DNA from: JAXDAY01 sp034679345
GTDB taxonomy: Bacteria; Eisenbacteria; RBG-16-71-46; CAIMUX01; VGJL01
Length of the DNA: 64,000 nucleotides
Reading direction: 5' to 3'
Assembly: GCA_034679345.1 (NCBI GenBank)
Contig: JAXDAY010000033.1
Span: 44,809-108,808 of the forward strand
The stretch's first letter is position 1. Every line of letters begins with the position of its first letter. Of this stretch, positions 26,301-34,978 are shown piece after piece. The position numbers and the translations under genes are program-made. Below the pieces are notes generated by a model that was not told the origin of the DNA, did not search any database, and saw only the letters and a list, made by a program, of their open reading frames with translations.

Positions 26301-28750
26301 ACGGCGGCATCCTCGATCGTGAATGCCCCGTCGCTCTGGTCGGTCACCCCGCTGGCCGGAGCCGTCACCCTCACGTGGTAGAGATCGACCGCACTTCCGC
26401 ACTGGCTCACCGTCCAGGCATAATGGCCGTCATTCACCAGCCCCTGAGCGATCGTGTCGCAGACCGCGCCGTCCCGAACCAGCTCGATGATCAAGTCCTG
26501 CCCGCAGTCGCCCGCCCAAACCCATCGGATGTCGTGAACCGTCTCCTCCGTCCAGATCTCGCCGCCGTTCGGCGAAGTCACCGCGATCGAGCACCCCGGC
26601 GCAATGACGAGATCCCCGTCGCTCTCGTCGCTCGCTTCGCTCGTCGGATCCGTCACGCGGATGCGGTAACCGTCCGTCTCGCCGTCACACTGGGCCGACG
26701 TCCAAGAATAGTGCCCGTCATTCGCCTCCGACTCGGCGATCGTCGCGCAGACGAGCCCCTCTCGGATCAGCTCGATCTTGACCGTCTCGCCGCAATCGCC
26801 GCTGGAGTCCCACGTGATGTCGTGAACCGTTCCCTCGATCCAGGACTCATCGCCGTTCGGGGACGTCAGTGTCACGACGCACGGGACGATCGCTTCCTCG
26901 ACCGTGAATAGGGCGTCGCTCTCATCGCTTTCTCCGCTGGTCGGATCCGTCACGCGGATGCGGTAGCCGTCCGTGGCGTCCTCGCACTGCGTCGCGGTCC
27001 ACTCATACTGCCCGTCGTTCGCTTCCGACTCGGCGATCGTTTCGCAGACTGCGCCGTCGCGCAGCAGTTCGATCTTGACGGTCGCCCCGCATTCCCCGGC
27101 GAAGGCCCACGTGATGTCGTGAACCGTTCCCTCGACCCAGACCTCCCCTCCAATCGGAGCCGTCACTTCGATGGCGCACGGCACTTCGGCGTCCGCGATC
27201 GTGAAGGCGGCGTCGCTCTCGTCGTCGGCTTCGGTCGTGAGGTCCGTCACTCTTATTGCATATCCATCGGTCGAGTCGAGGCATTGCGTAACGGTCCATG
27301 CGTAGGAACCGTCGTTCTCGGTCGAGGCGGCAAGCGTCGCGCATACGGCGCCCAGGCGCAGCAGTTCGATCTTGACTTGCGCGCCGCAGTCGACCGAGGG
27401 GATCCATGTGACGTCCTGAGACGTCCCCTCCGTCCAGACCTCACCCCCGTCGGGGGCGGTCACCGCAATGACGCACTCGAGGATCGAAAACGAACCGCCG
27501 CTCGCGTCGGCCGCCCCGTTCTCGAGATCGACGACGCGCACCGCGTAATCGGAGCTTGCTGCATCGCACTGCGTGGCCTGCCAGGTGTACGCTCCGTCGT
27601 TCGGTGTGCTCGCAGCGATCGTCTCGCAGAGAGCTCCACTTCTCCAGAGCTCGATGCGAACGTTGGTGGCGCAATCCGCCGTCCACTCGATGGGGTAGGT
27701 GTTCCCAACAATCCATTCTTCTCCGCCGTTCGGACTCGTCACCGTGACGGAGCATGGATCCGGGATGCTGAACTCCCCGTCATTCGTGTCGGCGGCTCCA
27801 CTCGTCGCATCCGTCACTCGGATCTGGTAATGCTCGGTCGAGTCGCTGCACTGCTCCGCCGCCCATGTGAACTGCCCGTCGTTGGGTTCCGAAGCGGCGA
27901 TGCTCAAGCACACGACGCCGCTCCTGAGAAGATCGATCATGACTTCCGCGCCGCAGCTGCCCGTGGAAGTCCAGATGATGTCCTGGGAGGTCCCAGCAGG
28001 CCACGAGGTGCCCCCAGCCGGGCTCGTCACCTCGATGGCGCAGGCGCCTCCGGGATCCGGGATCTCAAACTCGTGATCGCTCTCGTCATTCGCGCCGCTG
28101 GTCAGGTCGGTCACTCTGACCCGGTACCGGCCGGTCGAATCGCTACATTGCTCCGCCGTCCACGAGTATTGTCCGTCGTTCGCCGCGACAGCGACGATCG
28201 TCGCGCACGGCTGGCCGTCTCGCAGTAGCTCGATACTCACCTGCGGGCCACAATCGCCCGTGGACGTCCATGTGATCTCCTGGACCGTATCCTCCGTCCA
28301 GGACTCTCCCCCGTTCGGGGCGGTCACGGTGACCGCGCAGGGATCGCCCGCGCCCGGGATTTCGAATTCGGCGTCGCTTTGATCACTCGCGCCGGTGGCC
28401 AGGTCCGTTACCTTCACTCGATAGTGGTCCGTCGCATCGCCGCATTTCACGGCCGTCCACGTGTAGCGCCCATCGTTCGCCTCCGACGTCGCGATCGTCG
28501 CGCACAACGATCCGTTTCGGAACAGCTCGATCTTGACGTTCTCGCCGCACTCACCCGTGTAGTTCCATCGGATGTCCTGGACAGAAGCCTCTGTCCAGGA
28601 CTCCCCGCCATTTGGAGAGGTGACCTCGATGAGGCACTGATCCGAGGGGCCTGACGGTTTGTCGTCCTCGCAGTTCGCGCTCATCAGGGAGATCAGAATT
28701 GCGCTCATGCAACAGATAAGTGCAAACCAAGGTCTCTGTCCCCTGAACAT
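23357..28750 (-). CDS. Giant surface protein with 18 tandem Ig-like (Kre9/KNH-type) repeats
   Basis: 1797 residues. A hydrophobic leader (WFALICCMSAILISLMSANC) may be a signal peptide or an atypical lipobox. The rest is 18 consecutive repeats of about 95-100 residues, each of the form VTSPNGGESWTEGTVHDITW, DCG-x-VxIELLRNG, CATIAAS-x-NDGSYSWT, AQC, YRIRVTDPTSG and a D/S-rich linker. This matches the Ser-Thr-rich/Kre9-KNH-like beta-sandwich (PF10342) common in bacterial surface proteins. Most repeats carry four conserved Cys (linker-end C, DCG, CATIA, QC), which suggests disulfides. Repeats 14-16 are nearly identical in DNA. There is no C-terminal sorting domain. Start at 28750 has GAGGAGG upstream. 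It is probably an extended stalk or adhesin (inference). Confidence 0.85.
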   Translation of the reverse strand: MFRGQRPWFALICCMSAILISLMSANCEDDKPSGPSDQCLIEVTSPNGGESWTEASVQDIRWNYTGECGENVKIELFRNGSLCATIATSEANDGRYTWTAVKCGDATDHYRVKVTDLATGASDQSDAEFEIPGAGDPCAVTVTAPNGGESWTEDTVQEITWTSTGDCGPQVSIELLRDGQPCATIVAVAANDGQYSWTAEQCSDSTGRYRVRVTDLTSGANDESDHEFEIPDPGGACAIEVTSPAGGTSWPAGTSQDIIWTSTGSCGAEVMIDLLRSGVVCLSIAASEPNDGQFTWAAEQCSDSTEHYQIRVTDATSGAADTNDGEFSIPDPCSVTVTSPNGGEEWIVGNTYPIEWTADCATNVRIELWRSGALCETIAASTPNDGAYTWQATQCDAASSDYAVRVVDLENGAADASGGSFSILECVIAVTAPDGGEVWTEGTSQDVTWIPSVDCGAQVKIELLRLGAVCATLAASTENDGSYAWTVTQCLDSTDGYAIRVTDLTTEADDESDAAFTIADAEVPCAIEVTAPIGGEVWVEGTVHDITWAFAGECGATVKIELLRDGAVCETIAESEANDGQYEWTATQCEDATDGYRIRVTDPTSGESDESDALFTVEEAIVPCVVTLTSPNGDESWIEGTVHDITWDSSGDCGETVKIELIREGLVCATIAESEANDGHYSWTSAQCDGETDGYRIRVTDPTSEASDESDGDLVIAPGCSIAVTSPNGGEIWTEETVHDIRWVWAGDCGQDLIIELVRDGAVCDTIAQGLVNDGHYAWTVSQCGSAVDLYHVRVTAPASGVTDQSDGAFTIEDAAVPCEMQVTSPNGGESWIEGAVHAITWTATGDCGDVVGIELLRDGVMCATIADSTENDGSYSWTAAQCDDATASYRVRITDLESDTGDESDSDFAIEEAGVPCVVTVTSPDGGETWTENTTQIITWSSTGDCGPNVKLELLRNGTVCETIAASVANDGEYSWMAQQCDGATDLYRVRVTDPTTGASDESDSDFMIEDAVSPCVVTLTSPNGGESWVEGALHSITWGSTGDCGSNARLELLRNGTVCAVIAAATPNDGAFAWTVTQCSDETDGYRIRVSDPTSGANDQSDGDFTIEEAVTPCAIAVTSPNGGEAWTEGTIHEITWNSTGDCGTDVKIELLRNGTVCSTIAATTPDDGSYSWTVAQCDDETTGYRIRVTDPTSGANDQSNTDFTIEDVVGPCEVTVISPNGGESWTEGTVHDITWSHAGDCGADVMIELLRNGAVCATIAASTPNDGIFAWTATRCGDATDLYRVRVTDLTSDAADESDGVFDIPEACAIAVTSPNGGETWTEGTVHDITWTPSGDCGANVVIELLRNGSQCATIAASTPNDGLYSWTAAQCDNEAAGYRIRVTEPTSGANDQSDADFTIEDAVVPCTIAVTSPNGGETWTEGTVHDITWTPTGDCGPNVSIELLRNGTLCATIAASEANDGSYSWTAAQCGDATDLYRIRVTDLTSSATDESDANFEIPEACAIAVTSPNGGETWTEGTVHDITWTPTGDCGSNVSIELLRNGTLCATIAASEANDGSYSWTVAQCDDETAGYRIRVTDPTSGANDQSDADFTIEDAVVPCDLTVTSPNGGESWTENTGHAITWSSSAECGPTVKIELLRNGIVCATIAESEANDGSYSWGVAQCDNATDHYKIRVTDPTSGAADESDGEFNIPDHPCQIAVTSPNGGEAWTEGTVQNITWTSTGGCWSSVRIELLLNGTLCSTISSGELNDGSYSWTVAQCGDATEHYRVRVRDVINGISDQSDGEFTIPNP
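24050..24520 (-). repeat. Nearly identical tandem units inside the repeat protein gene
   Basis: Two adjacent coding units of about 290 bases differ by only a few bases over long stretches (compare about 24060-24190 with about 24350-24480). They mark recent duplication in the array and are likely to vary in copy number or to be mis-assembled. Confidence 0.6.
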
Positions 28751-29162
28751 CTGTGCCTCCTCGCCCCTCGCTCGGTCCATACGTCACATCAGAGAGCCGG
28801 ACAGCTCAACCGATGACCGCAAAAGATGCTGCACGACGATAGGAGCTTCTTCAAGCGGGAAATGCGGGAGCCGGAGCGGCTCTGATTCCGACATGGTGGA
28901 TCATCTTCTCTTCTGATACTCCGAAGAAGCGCGCGCACTTCTGGGTACATGCGTTTGGCGGCGCCTCCTGCTCACCGTCGCGCTCTGCCGCGCCGCATGA
29001 AGCGACGATCCCTCATGCGTGACTGCAAATGCACGCGCTTCGCTTTGAATCGCCCGAATTTCCGCGGGGGGAGAGCTCGGGCAACTCAAGCTGAGGAACC
29101 GGTCGGACCGATCGACTGGATTGACGCGCAGGTCACGGCGGCCCGGCTTCACGCATGGCCAC
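28751..29162. other. Intergenic region, nothing recognised
   Basis: About 410 bases between two minus-strand genes. It should contain the promoter of the repeat-protein gene. No coding region, RNA gene or clear promoter was recognised. Confidence 0.4.
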
Positions 29163-29918
29163 TCAGGACTTCGAGTCAATGCGCCTTTTCACCTCGCCCC
29201 AGGTCGGCGTGATCAGAAAGCTCTCATCCATGTTGGCGATCATGGTCGCGAACTTCTTCATCGGCGCCGCGAAGGTCAGGGAGTTCGCCGGCAAGTAGGC
29301 CCGCGCAGAGGGATCGAACGATCCGATGACGCAACGAGGATGTTCTCGTTGCTGCTCCAGATACGGGTAGAGGACGACAGTGCCGCAGCCTGCGCCGAAG
29401 GGCGCAATCACGCCGAACGGCTCCGCTTCATCGAAGTTGGCGAGCGTGAAAAGACCGGCGAGGACATCCGGCGTCGCAACGAAGATGACGGCAGCCGGCT
29501 CATCGGCGTCGGCGAGCGAGTCCCACCGTTTGAAGACGATCGAGGCGGCGGGCGCCTTCAGCTTCGGCGCATGCGCCATCACCTCCGCCACCAGCTCCGG
29601 CGACTTCTTGTACCGCTCACCCTCCAGCTTCCCCGGAATCCCGCGGGAGAGGAAGTAGTTAAACTGCGGCATCAGAGTCTCGCTGAACCCGCAGTAACGC
29701 CTGCCCCCCGGACAGCCGATCGAGTCGACGCCGAAACGCATCGGCTTCCCCGCCCGCACCCGCTCCAGGTTCGCGATGAGGCAGCGATCGGTGTCGCTCG
29801 CCCTCGTCACAGGGAGATCCTCTTCTCCATCGGTGTACCAGAAGGCAATCGGCAACCCGGCACCCGGGAAGTACCGCCCCCACGCCGTGGTGAATCGATC
29901 CCGCAGGCCCTCCTCCAT
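29163..29918 (-). CDS. DUF169 family protein
   Basis: 251 residues. The family marks are the PIAFWYTDGEEDLP N-terminus, the Cys-containing CPGGRRYCGF motif in the first third, the VIFVATPDVLAGLF segment and the GAGCGTVV motif about three quarters along. DUF169 proteins are of unknown function and are common in anaerobes and archaea; their conserved Cys suggest a metal or redox centre. AAAAGGAGCG precedes the ATG. Upstream on the same strand, 33 bases away, are the two TPM-domain genes; no functional link is known. Confidence 0.88.
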   Translation of the reverse strand: MEEGLRDRFTTAWGRYFPGAGLPIAFWYTDGEEDLPVTRASDTDRCLIANLERVRAGKPMRFGVDSIGCPGGRRYCGFSETLMPQFNYFLSRGIPGKLEGERYKKSPELVAEVMAHAPKLKAPAASIVFKRWDSLADADEPAAVIFVATPDVLAGLFTLANFDEAEPFGVIAPFGAGCGTVVLYPYLEQQREHPRCVIGSFDPSARAYLPANSLTFAAPMKKFATMIANMDESFLITPTWGEVKRRIDSKS

Positions 29919-29951
29919 CGCACGCTCCTTTTAATGAGTAGTCGGCTCCCG

Positions 29952-30929
29952 CTACCAGCCTCCGGAAGCGCCCCCACCCCCGGATCGGCCCCCGCCTCCC
30001 GAGAATCCACCACCTCCGGAGCTCCACGAGCTCCCTCCCGAGCTTCCGCCGGAACCGCCCGACCGGATGGTGAATCCGCCGATGTGGGCTGTCCCCTTCG
30101 CCTTGAGATCCGCCGCGGCCCGCTTGTACCAGGGCGCCTTGGACAGAATCAGCTTGGCCACGGGGTAGCCCACCAAGTAGACGCCCAGCAGGATGAGCGC
30201 CCCCTTGATCCCCACCACGATGATCGGAAACGCGGCCCAGAACGGAATCAGGAAGAGATAGAGGAACCATCCCACCCCAGGAGTCAGCACGCCGATGACG
30301 GTGAACAAGCCGATGATGCCAAATATGAAGGCCCCGATCAGGATACGCTCCGTGATCGAGAGATCTGGGCCCTCCATGTGGAAGCCCGAAGACGAACCGC
30401 CGGATGGCTCGCTCTCGGCGAGCGCTGTGATCTCGCCCTCGCCGCCGAGGATCGAGATGACGGCTCGCGCTCCCTCCTCGATGCCGCCGTCGTAGTCTCC
30501 CTCCTTGAACCTGGGAGCCATGACGCTTCGTATGACGCGGCCGGCCATCGCGTCGGTCAGCGTGCCCTCCAAGCCGTAGCCGACCTCGATGCGCATGCTG
30601 CGGTCATTGACCGCCACCAGGATCAAGACACCGTTGTCCTTCCCCGACTGACCGAGGCGCCACTCGCTGAACACCCGCGCCGCGAAATCCTCGATGTTTT
30701 CCTCCTGGAGGCTCGGCACCGTGAGCACGGCGAGCTGGTTGGTCGTGAGGTCCTCGTGAGCCTTGAGCATTCCGGCGACCCGCTCGCGCGCGTCGGAGCT
30801 CAGGATCTCCGCCGTATCGACGACCCGGCCCGTAAGGTAGGGCACCTCGAGGGCGGAGGCGATCGAGGCGATCGCCATCCAAGAGACGACCAGCGGCAGG
30901 AGGATGCTCGGTTGGAGCCGGCGGATCAT
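29952..30929 (-). CDS. TPM-domain (YgcG-like) membrane protein with Gly/Ser-rich tail
   Basis: 325 residues. Signal peptide (LLPLVVSWMAIASIASA), then a TPM domain at about 30-165 (PYLTGRVVDTAEILSSDAR, NQLAVLTVPSLQ, GVLILVAVNDRSMRIEVGYGLEG), two or three membrane helices at about 195-260, and a C-terminal low-complexity Gly/Ser tail. This is the standard plan of the YgcG/TPM phosphatase-like family. Some TPM proteins assist photosystem repair or the cytochrome assembly machinery, but bacterial members are uncharacterised. It overlaps the upstream gene by four bases (ATGA), so both products are made together, probably as a membrane complex. Confidence 0.88.
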   Translation of the reverse strand: MIRRLQPSILLPLVVSWMAIASIASALEVPYLTGRVVDTAEILSSDARERVAGMLKAHEDLTTNQLAVLTVPSLQEENIEDFAARVFSEWRLGQSGKDNGVLILVAVNDRSMRIEVGYGLEGTLTDAMAGRVIRSVMAPRFKEGDYDGGIEEGARAVISILGGEGEITALAESEPSGGSSSGFHMEGPDLSITERILIGAFIFGIIGLFTVIGVLTPGVGWFLYLFLIPFWAAFPIIVVGIKGALILLGVYLVGYPVAKLILSKAPWYKRAAADLKAKGTAHIGGFTIRSGGSGGSSGGSSWSSGGGGFSGGGGRSGGGGASGGW

Positions 30930-31582
30930 TCCTCGGCTCCCCGCTCCTGCACGAGCTCATCCGCGATCTCGTCGGGCGCGGCCGGCGCTTCCGTGAAGCC
31001 GGCCGCGAGGAACGCTTCTTCCAGTTCGGCGAGGCCGTCCGCCAGGACCTGGTAACGCCGACCCTTCGACAGGTGCGGACGCATCCGCTCCACCACCTGC
31101 TCGAGCGCATCGGTTTTCAGGCGGTCCGCGACACCGGAATCGGGCAGGACGACGACCTTGCGCTCGAAGAGACTCACCAGAATCAGGATGCCCACTCGGT
31201 TCCTCGTCTGGGACATCTCCCGATCGAGGAACGCGGCGCGCGCGTATCGCTCCACTTCAGCCTCGCGCCGGGAGGGGCTGACGAACCATCGCGCGAACGC
31301 AGGCAGAATGACCGTCAGCAGAGCTGAGAGCAGTCCTATGCCGAGCACCATCACGGTGAAAAGGGCCGCATCGTAGGGCACGACCCACGGAGGATCCAGC
31401 CCCGCCTGTAGCGTCAAGGCAAGGGCGCTGATCGATGATGCCAGCGCGAAAGCCTTCCAGGGGGCCTCCGGATAGGCATCGGACTTGCCGACGACCATCG
31501 CGAGGATCTGCACGCCGGTCCGCCGCTCGATACCCGAGATGATCTCCTTGAGCTGCGCTTCCTGCTGCGAAGAGAAGTACAT
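30926..31582 (-). CDS. TPM-domain membrane protein
   Basis: 218 residues. Two membrane helices lie near residues 45-100 (ALASSISALALTLQ and ALFTVMVLGIGLLSALLTVILPAFARWF), followed by a cytoplasmic TPM-like domain: YARAAFLDREMSQTRNRVGILILVSLFERKVVVLPDSGV is the conserved block. Such short TPM proteins always accompany a YgcG-like partner, as here. GGAGG lies upstream of the ATG. Function unknown; the pair may be membrane quality-control factors (inference). Confidence 0.82.
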   Translation of the reverse strand: MYFSSQQEAQLKEIISGIERRTGVQILAMVVGKSDAYPEAPWKAFALASSISALALTLQAGLDPPWVVPYDAALFTVMVLGIGLLSALLTVILPAFARWFVSPSRREAEVERYARAAFLDREMSQTRNRVGILILVSLFERKVVVLPDSGVADRLKTDALEQVVERMRPHLSKGRRYQVLADGLAELEEAFLAAGFTEAPAAPDEIADELVQERGAEE

Positions 31583-31740
31583 CGTTCATGACCTCCGGCG
31601 TTCAGACTGTAACCAACTGATCACACGAGCGCCATTCCGAAGGTCACGGGCTGAAGAATGCGGGAGGCTGGATCGGTGGGGACGGCGACATGCATGGCGG
31701 GGGCGACGATTCCTCGTCGCCTATTGCCCGGACGGTCAAG

Positions 31741-33054
31741 TCACCGGTTGGAGCGGACGGCACTCGACGGGAGGCTGAGAGAGGGATCGCCACTGCCTCC
31801 CGCAGATTCGAGACCTTCCAGCACCCGTCCTCTCGCATCACGATCGAGGCGGAACTCCCCGAGAGCGATCGGCACCGCCACCTTCAGCATCAGGGTGAAG
31901 ATGAGAAATCCGACCGCGAACACTCCGGCGGCAATCCGCAGCTCGGTCAGAGTGGGCGCGTATTCGTAGATCTCTCCAAGGGCATCCGGGGTCAGTCCCG
32001 GGATGATGAGCCCCATCCCCTTCTCGATGTAGACGCCCGCGTAGGTGGCGAGCGCACCCAGATTCAGCAGGATCGGATTCCTCCGCGCAGTCGGGATCGC
32101 GAACAGCACGAAACCAAGGATGTTCAGACCGACCGCGGACCATGCGTAGGGCACAAGGGTGCGATGTTCCCCGAGACCCGAGTACCAGTATCGCGCGTAT
32201 AGAAGGTGCTCCGTGTTCGAGTAGTACTCCTTGAAAGCCTCCGCCCCGTGTAGGAAGAGGTTGAGGAACATCGCGTACGACATCAACTCGGCAATCTTCC
32301 AGATCGCCTCGTCCTTGATCTCAAACCGTGTGAAGCGCCGGAGGAGCTGCAGAACGACGAGAAGAATCGCTGGTCCGGAGCAGAAGGCCGAGGCGAGGAA
32401 CTGAGGCGCGAGGATGGATGCGTTCCAGTAGGGTCGCGCCGCGAGACCATTGTAGAGAAAAGCCGTGACTGTGTGGATTCCCACCGCCATCGGAATCGAG
32501 AGCAGGATCAGTGGTTCCACGACCCGCCTCGCATACGGCCGTCCGCTGAAGGCGCGATACAGGATGTGCGTGACGATTCCGAAGTTCAATACGAAGTAGA
32601 GATTCAACACCAGCACATCCCACGCCAGGATCGAGTCGGGGAAGTTCAGTCTGCCCCAAGGAGGGATCAGGTGCCAGAACCGGTCGGGTCGGCCGATGTC
32701 GACGACCACGAATAGGAGACACATGACGATCGCGCTGACCGCGAGAAGCTCGCCATAGACGACTATCTGACGAATCGGCTTCCAGTTGTAGATGTAGGCC
32801 GGGATCACCAGGACCACAGCGGCCGCCGCGACACCGACCAGAAAGGTGAAGTTCCCGATGTAGAAGCCCCAGCTCACCTGATCCCGCATCGCGGTCACAA
32901 CGAGACCGCGTTCCATCTGCATCCGGAAGGCCAGCAAGCCGGAGGCGATCAACGCCAGCAGCAGAACAACCCACGCCCAGTAGCCCGCATTGCCCATCAG
33001 GACGAGCCGCAAGCTGCCAGTCAGGAAACGATAGAAGACCCGGAACGGTCGCAT
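31741..33054 (-). CDS. NrfD/PsrC-type quinone-binding membrane subunit
   Basis: About 437 residues with ten hydrophobic helices, of the NrfD/DsrP/PsrC superfamily. It should exchange electrons between menaquinol and the partner FeS protein across the membrane. Family features include LRLVLMGNAGYWAWVVLLL at the start, WGFYIGNFTFLVGVAAAAVVLV, DIGRPDRFWHLIPPWGRLNFPDSILAWD, and GLIIPGLTPDALGE near the end. The start at 33054 is preferred because GAGGAGG is just upstream, although spacing is short; ATG at 33072 would overlap the previous gene. It is the last gene of a five-gene operon with a tetraheme cytochrome and an FeS subunit, like NrfBCD or DsrJOP modules. No catalytic molybdoenzyme or nitrite reductase is adjacent. 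Confidence 0.88.
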   Translation of the reverse strand: MRPFRVFYRFLTGSLRLVLMGNAGYWAWVVLLLALIASGLLAFRMQMERGLVVTAMRDQVSWGFYIGNFTFLVGVAAAAVVLVIPAYIYNWKPIRQIVVYGELLAVSAIVMCLLFVVVDIGRPDRFWHLIPPWGRLNFPDSILAWDVLVLNLYFVLNFGIVTHILYRAFSGRPYARRVVEPLILLSIPMAVGIHTVTAFLYNGLAARPYWNASILAPQFLASAFCSGPAILLVVLQLLRRFTRFEIKDEAIWKIAELMSYAMFLNLFLHGAEAFKEYYSNTEHLLYARYWYSGLGEHRTLVPYAWSAVGLNILGFVLFAIPTARRNPILLNLGALATYAGVYIEKGMGLIIPGLTPDALGEIYEYAPTLTELRIAAGVFAVGFLIFTLMLKVAVPIALGEFRLDRDARGRVLEGLESAGGSGDPSLSLPSSAVRSNR

Positions 33055-33061
33055 ATCCTCC

Positions 33062-33949
33062 TCACGTGCCATAGAAATAGAAGAACTTCGGCACGGTGTT
33101 GAGGTCCTCCTTCAGAACGAGGACCCGCTTGCGCTCGATGATGTATCGAACCTCGCTCTCTGGATCCAGCAGGTTTCCGAACTTGCGCGCTCCCGCGGGG
33201 CACACCTCCACGCAGGCCGGGTACCTCCCCTCCCTCGTACGTTGGATACAGAATGTGCACTTCTCGACCACGCCGCTCGGCCGCGGCCTGTTCCCCAGAA
33301 CGTGCATCCGAGGATTCACCTCGGAGGTCGACACTCTCGGCTTCGTCCAATTGAAATGCCTCGCCCCATATGGACAGGCGGCCATGCAGTACCGGCAGCC
33401 GATGCACCATTCGTAATCGATCACGACGATCCCATCCGGCTCCGTCCATGTCGCCCCGGTGGGACAGACTTTCGTGCAGGGAGCATTGCGGCATTGCTGG
33501 CACGACACCGGAACATAGAACTTCCCCTGCTCGGGAACGCTCTCGGGATTGTAATAGTGATCGTTGTGGGCAAAGTCGATCCCCTTCTCTTTCTCCATTG
33601 CGAGTACCCGTATCCACTGAACCTGCGGCTCTCTCGATAGGTTGTTCTCCTCCACACACGCATAGACGCATCTCCGGCAGCCGATGCATCGGGAGAGGTC
33701 CAGGGCATAGCCGAATAGCACGCCCGGAACCGCCGGGGAGTCGCTCAGCGTGACCTCGGTTCCGCATTCGGACGAGTACTTCCGCTCGAGCTCACGAAGG
33801 TTCCGCCGCAGCCGATTCCGTGGGTACTCGCGGAGCCGTTTGGGGCCACAGGAAGTCAGGATGAAACCCGCTGCGGCCGCCGCCGACCACGAGAGGAATC
33901 TCCTTCGGGAAAGCTTGGTGCCAGCCGACTTTTCGGATGCGCGTTCCAA
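33062..33949 (-). CDS. Tat-exported four-cluster [4Fe-4S] electron-transfer subunit
   Basis: 295 residues of the NrfC/PsrB/DsrO/HybA type. The N-terminus has a twin-arginine motif SRRRFLSW followed by a hydrophobic stretch and a lipobox-like LTSC, so the exported protein may be lipid-anchored. Four Cys clusters are visible: CIGCRRCVYAC, CQQCRNAPCTKVCP, CIGCRYCMAACP and CTFCIQ...CVEVCP, the full ferredoxin-like set. It passes electrons between the NrfD-type membrane subunit (next gene) and the tetraheme cytochrome (previous gene). Spacing to its neighbours is a few bases, showing one operon. Confidence 0.92.
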   Translation of the reverse strand: MERASEKSAGTKLSRRRFLSWSAAAAAGFILTSCGPKRLREYPRNRLRRNLRELERKYSSECGTEVTLSDSPAVPGVLFGYALDLSRCIGCRRCVYACVEENNLSREPQVQWIRVLAMEKEKGIDFAHNDHYYNPESVPEQGKFYVPVSCQQCRNAPCTKVCPTGATWTEPDGIVVIDYEWCIGCRYCMAACPYGARHFNWTKPRVSTSEVNPRMHVLGNRPRPSGVVEKCTFCIQRTREGRYPACVEVCPAGARKFGNLLDPESEVRYIIERKRVLVLKEDLNTVPKFFYFYGT

Positions 33950-33958
33950 TGAGATCTC

Positions 33959-34480
33959 CTACTGACCCGGACGCCTCGGAGCCGTCGGCGGAGGCATGGG
34001 GACGAGCGGCGCGAATCGGGGCTGATGTGGATTGTGACAGTGAGCGCAGAGAAGGTACTGCTTGCGCCCGTTCCATTCCCCGGTGCGCCTTCCATGGATC
34101 CCGGCGCGCCAGTCCCTGAGTTTCTCACCGTGGCACTGCCCGCAGAGGCGGTAGGACTGATCGAAGGAGATCCTCTCACCGCTGGCGAGATGCAGGGAGT
34201 CTCGCTCGGTCGCATCATGACAGTCCAGACACCATCGTTGCTGCTCGTCGTGCTCCAGAACGATATCGTCGTGGAAGTCGGTCAATTCCCGCCGGGTTCG
34301 GTTCACCTCCATGTCCGCATGGCAGTCCGAACACGGAAACACCCCCTCGGAGAACGGAGGCGAGGGAACCTCGGGTTGCTCTTCAGGGGAGGAAGGCGTC
34401 TGGCGATGCGGGTCGTCGGAGGCGCGCGGGATCGCAACGTAGAGCAACGCCAGAATCAGAAGCATCGTGAGGAATCGCAT
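33959..34480 (-). CDS. Exported tetraheme c-type cytochrome
   Basis: 173 residues with a short signal peptide (LTMLLILALLYVAIPRA). Four heme-binding CxxCH motifs are present: CSDCH, CLDCH, CGQCH and CAHCH. Additional His residues (HDDIVLEHDEQQ, HLASGE, HGRRTGEW, HNPH) could serve as distal ligands. The layout, upstream of an FeS protein and an NrfD-type subunit, matches the electron-carrying cytochrome of NrfB- or DsrJ-like complexes. The C-terminal tail is Pro-rich (VPMPPPTAPRRP). The terminal acceptor is not encoded nearby. Confidence 0.9.
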   Translation of the reverse strand: MRFLTMLLILALLYVAIPRASDDPHRQTPSSPEEQPEVPSPPFSEGVFPCSDCHADMEVNRTRRELTDFHDDIVLEHDEQQRWCLDCHDATERDSLHLASGERISFDQSYRLCGQCHGEKLRDWRAGIHGRRTGEWNGRKQYLLCAHCHNPHQPRFAPLVPMPPPTAPRRPGQ

Positions 34481-34495
34481 TTCGTTGCCCCACGC

Positions 34496-34966
34496 TCAGG
34501 AGAAGCTATGCTCAATCGTCCGTTGCATCTCACGTACCCACATCGTTTGGAATACCCCTAAGCGATGGCCGATGATACTGGCGACATTGCTCGTAACGAT
34601 CTGCCCGATCGCGGGCCTTCCTGCGAAGTGATCCAGGAGCGCGGCGCGCGGGAAGCTGAGGAGATCGCTCTCCGCGCTTACAATCGCCTTCAAAGTGAAT
34701 CGGTGCGGCGGGATCAGGCCCGACCACCCAAAGGTCTCGCCCGGGAGCCTCTCTTCGATCAGCACGTCCTCTTCGGCCCCGCGAACCGTGAGTGGAAGTG
34801 TCAGAGCGACACAACCACTCTGGATCAAGTAGATGCTCTCCGCGGGCTCCCCGATGCGAAAGAGGACCTTGCCGGCGGTCGCGTGGAAGCCGATCCCGAG
34901 CGCCATCAACGCCGCGGTCTCCTTCGTCGAGAGCCCCTTCAGTAACTCGGTTTGAACGTTGGGCAT
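34496..34966 (-). CDS. Cyclic-nucleotide-binding-domain protein without DNA-binding domain
   Basis: 156 residues. Residues about 10-125 form a CRP-type beta-barrel (LMALGIGFHATAGKVLFRIGEPAESIYLIQSGCVALTL and ERLPGETFGWSGLIPPHRFTLKAIVSAESDLLSF), with the conserved GEPA, QSG and PGETFGWS turns. The protein ends after one helix; the helix-turn-helix of CRP/FNR regulators is absent. It lies inside an electron-transfer operon, 12 bases from the small membrane protein gene and 15 from the cytochrome gene, which suggests a regulatory or scaffolding subunit rather than a transcription factor (inference). Confidence 0.82.
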   Translation of the reverse strand: MPNVQTELLKGLSTKETAALMALGIGFHATAGKVLFRIGEPAESIYLIQSGCVALTLPLTVRGAEEDVLIEERLPGETFGWSGLIPPHRFTLKAIVSAESDLLSFPRAALLDHFAGRPAIGQIVTSNVASIIGHRLGVFQTMWVREMQRTIEHSFS

Positions 34967-34978
34967 GGCAGCGGCTCC

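Noticed and set aside
23357..28750. Repeats considered as a CRISPR array
   Set aside because: Units are about 290 bases, in frame and coding for Ig-like domains; no short repeat/spacer pattern.
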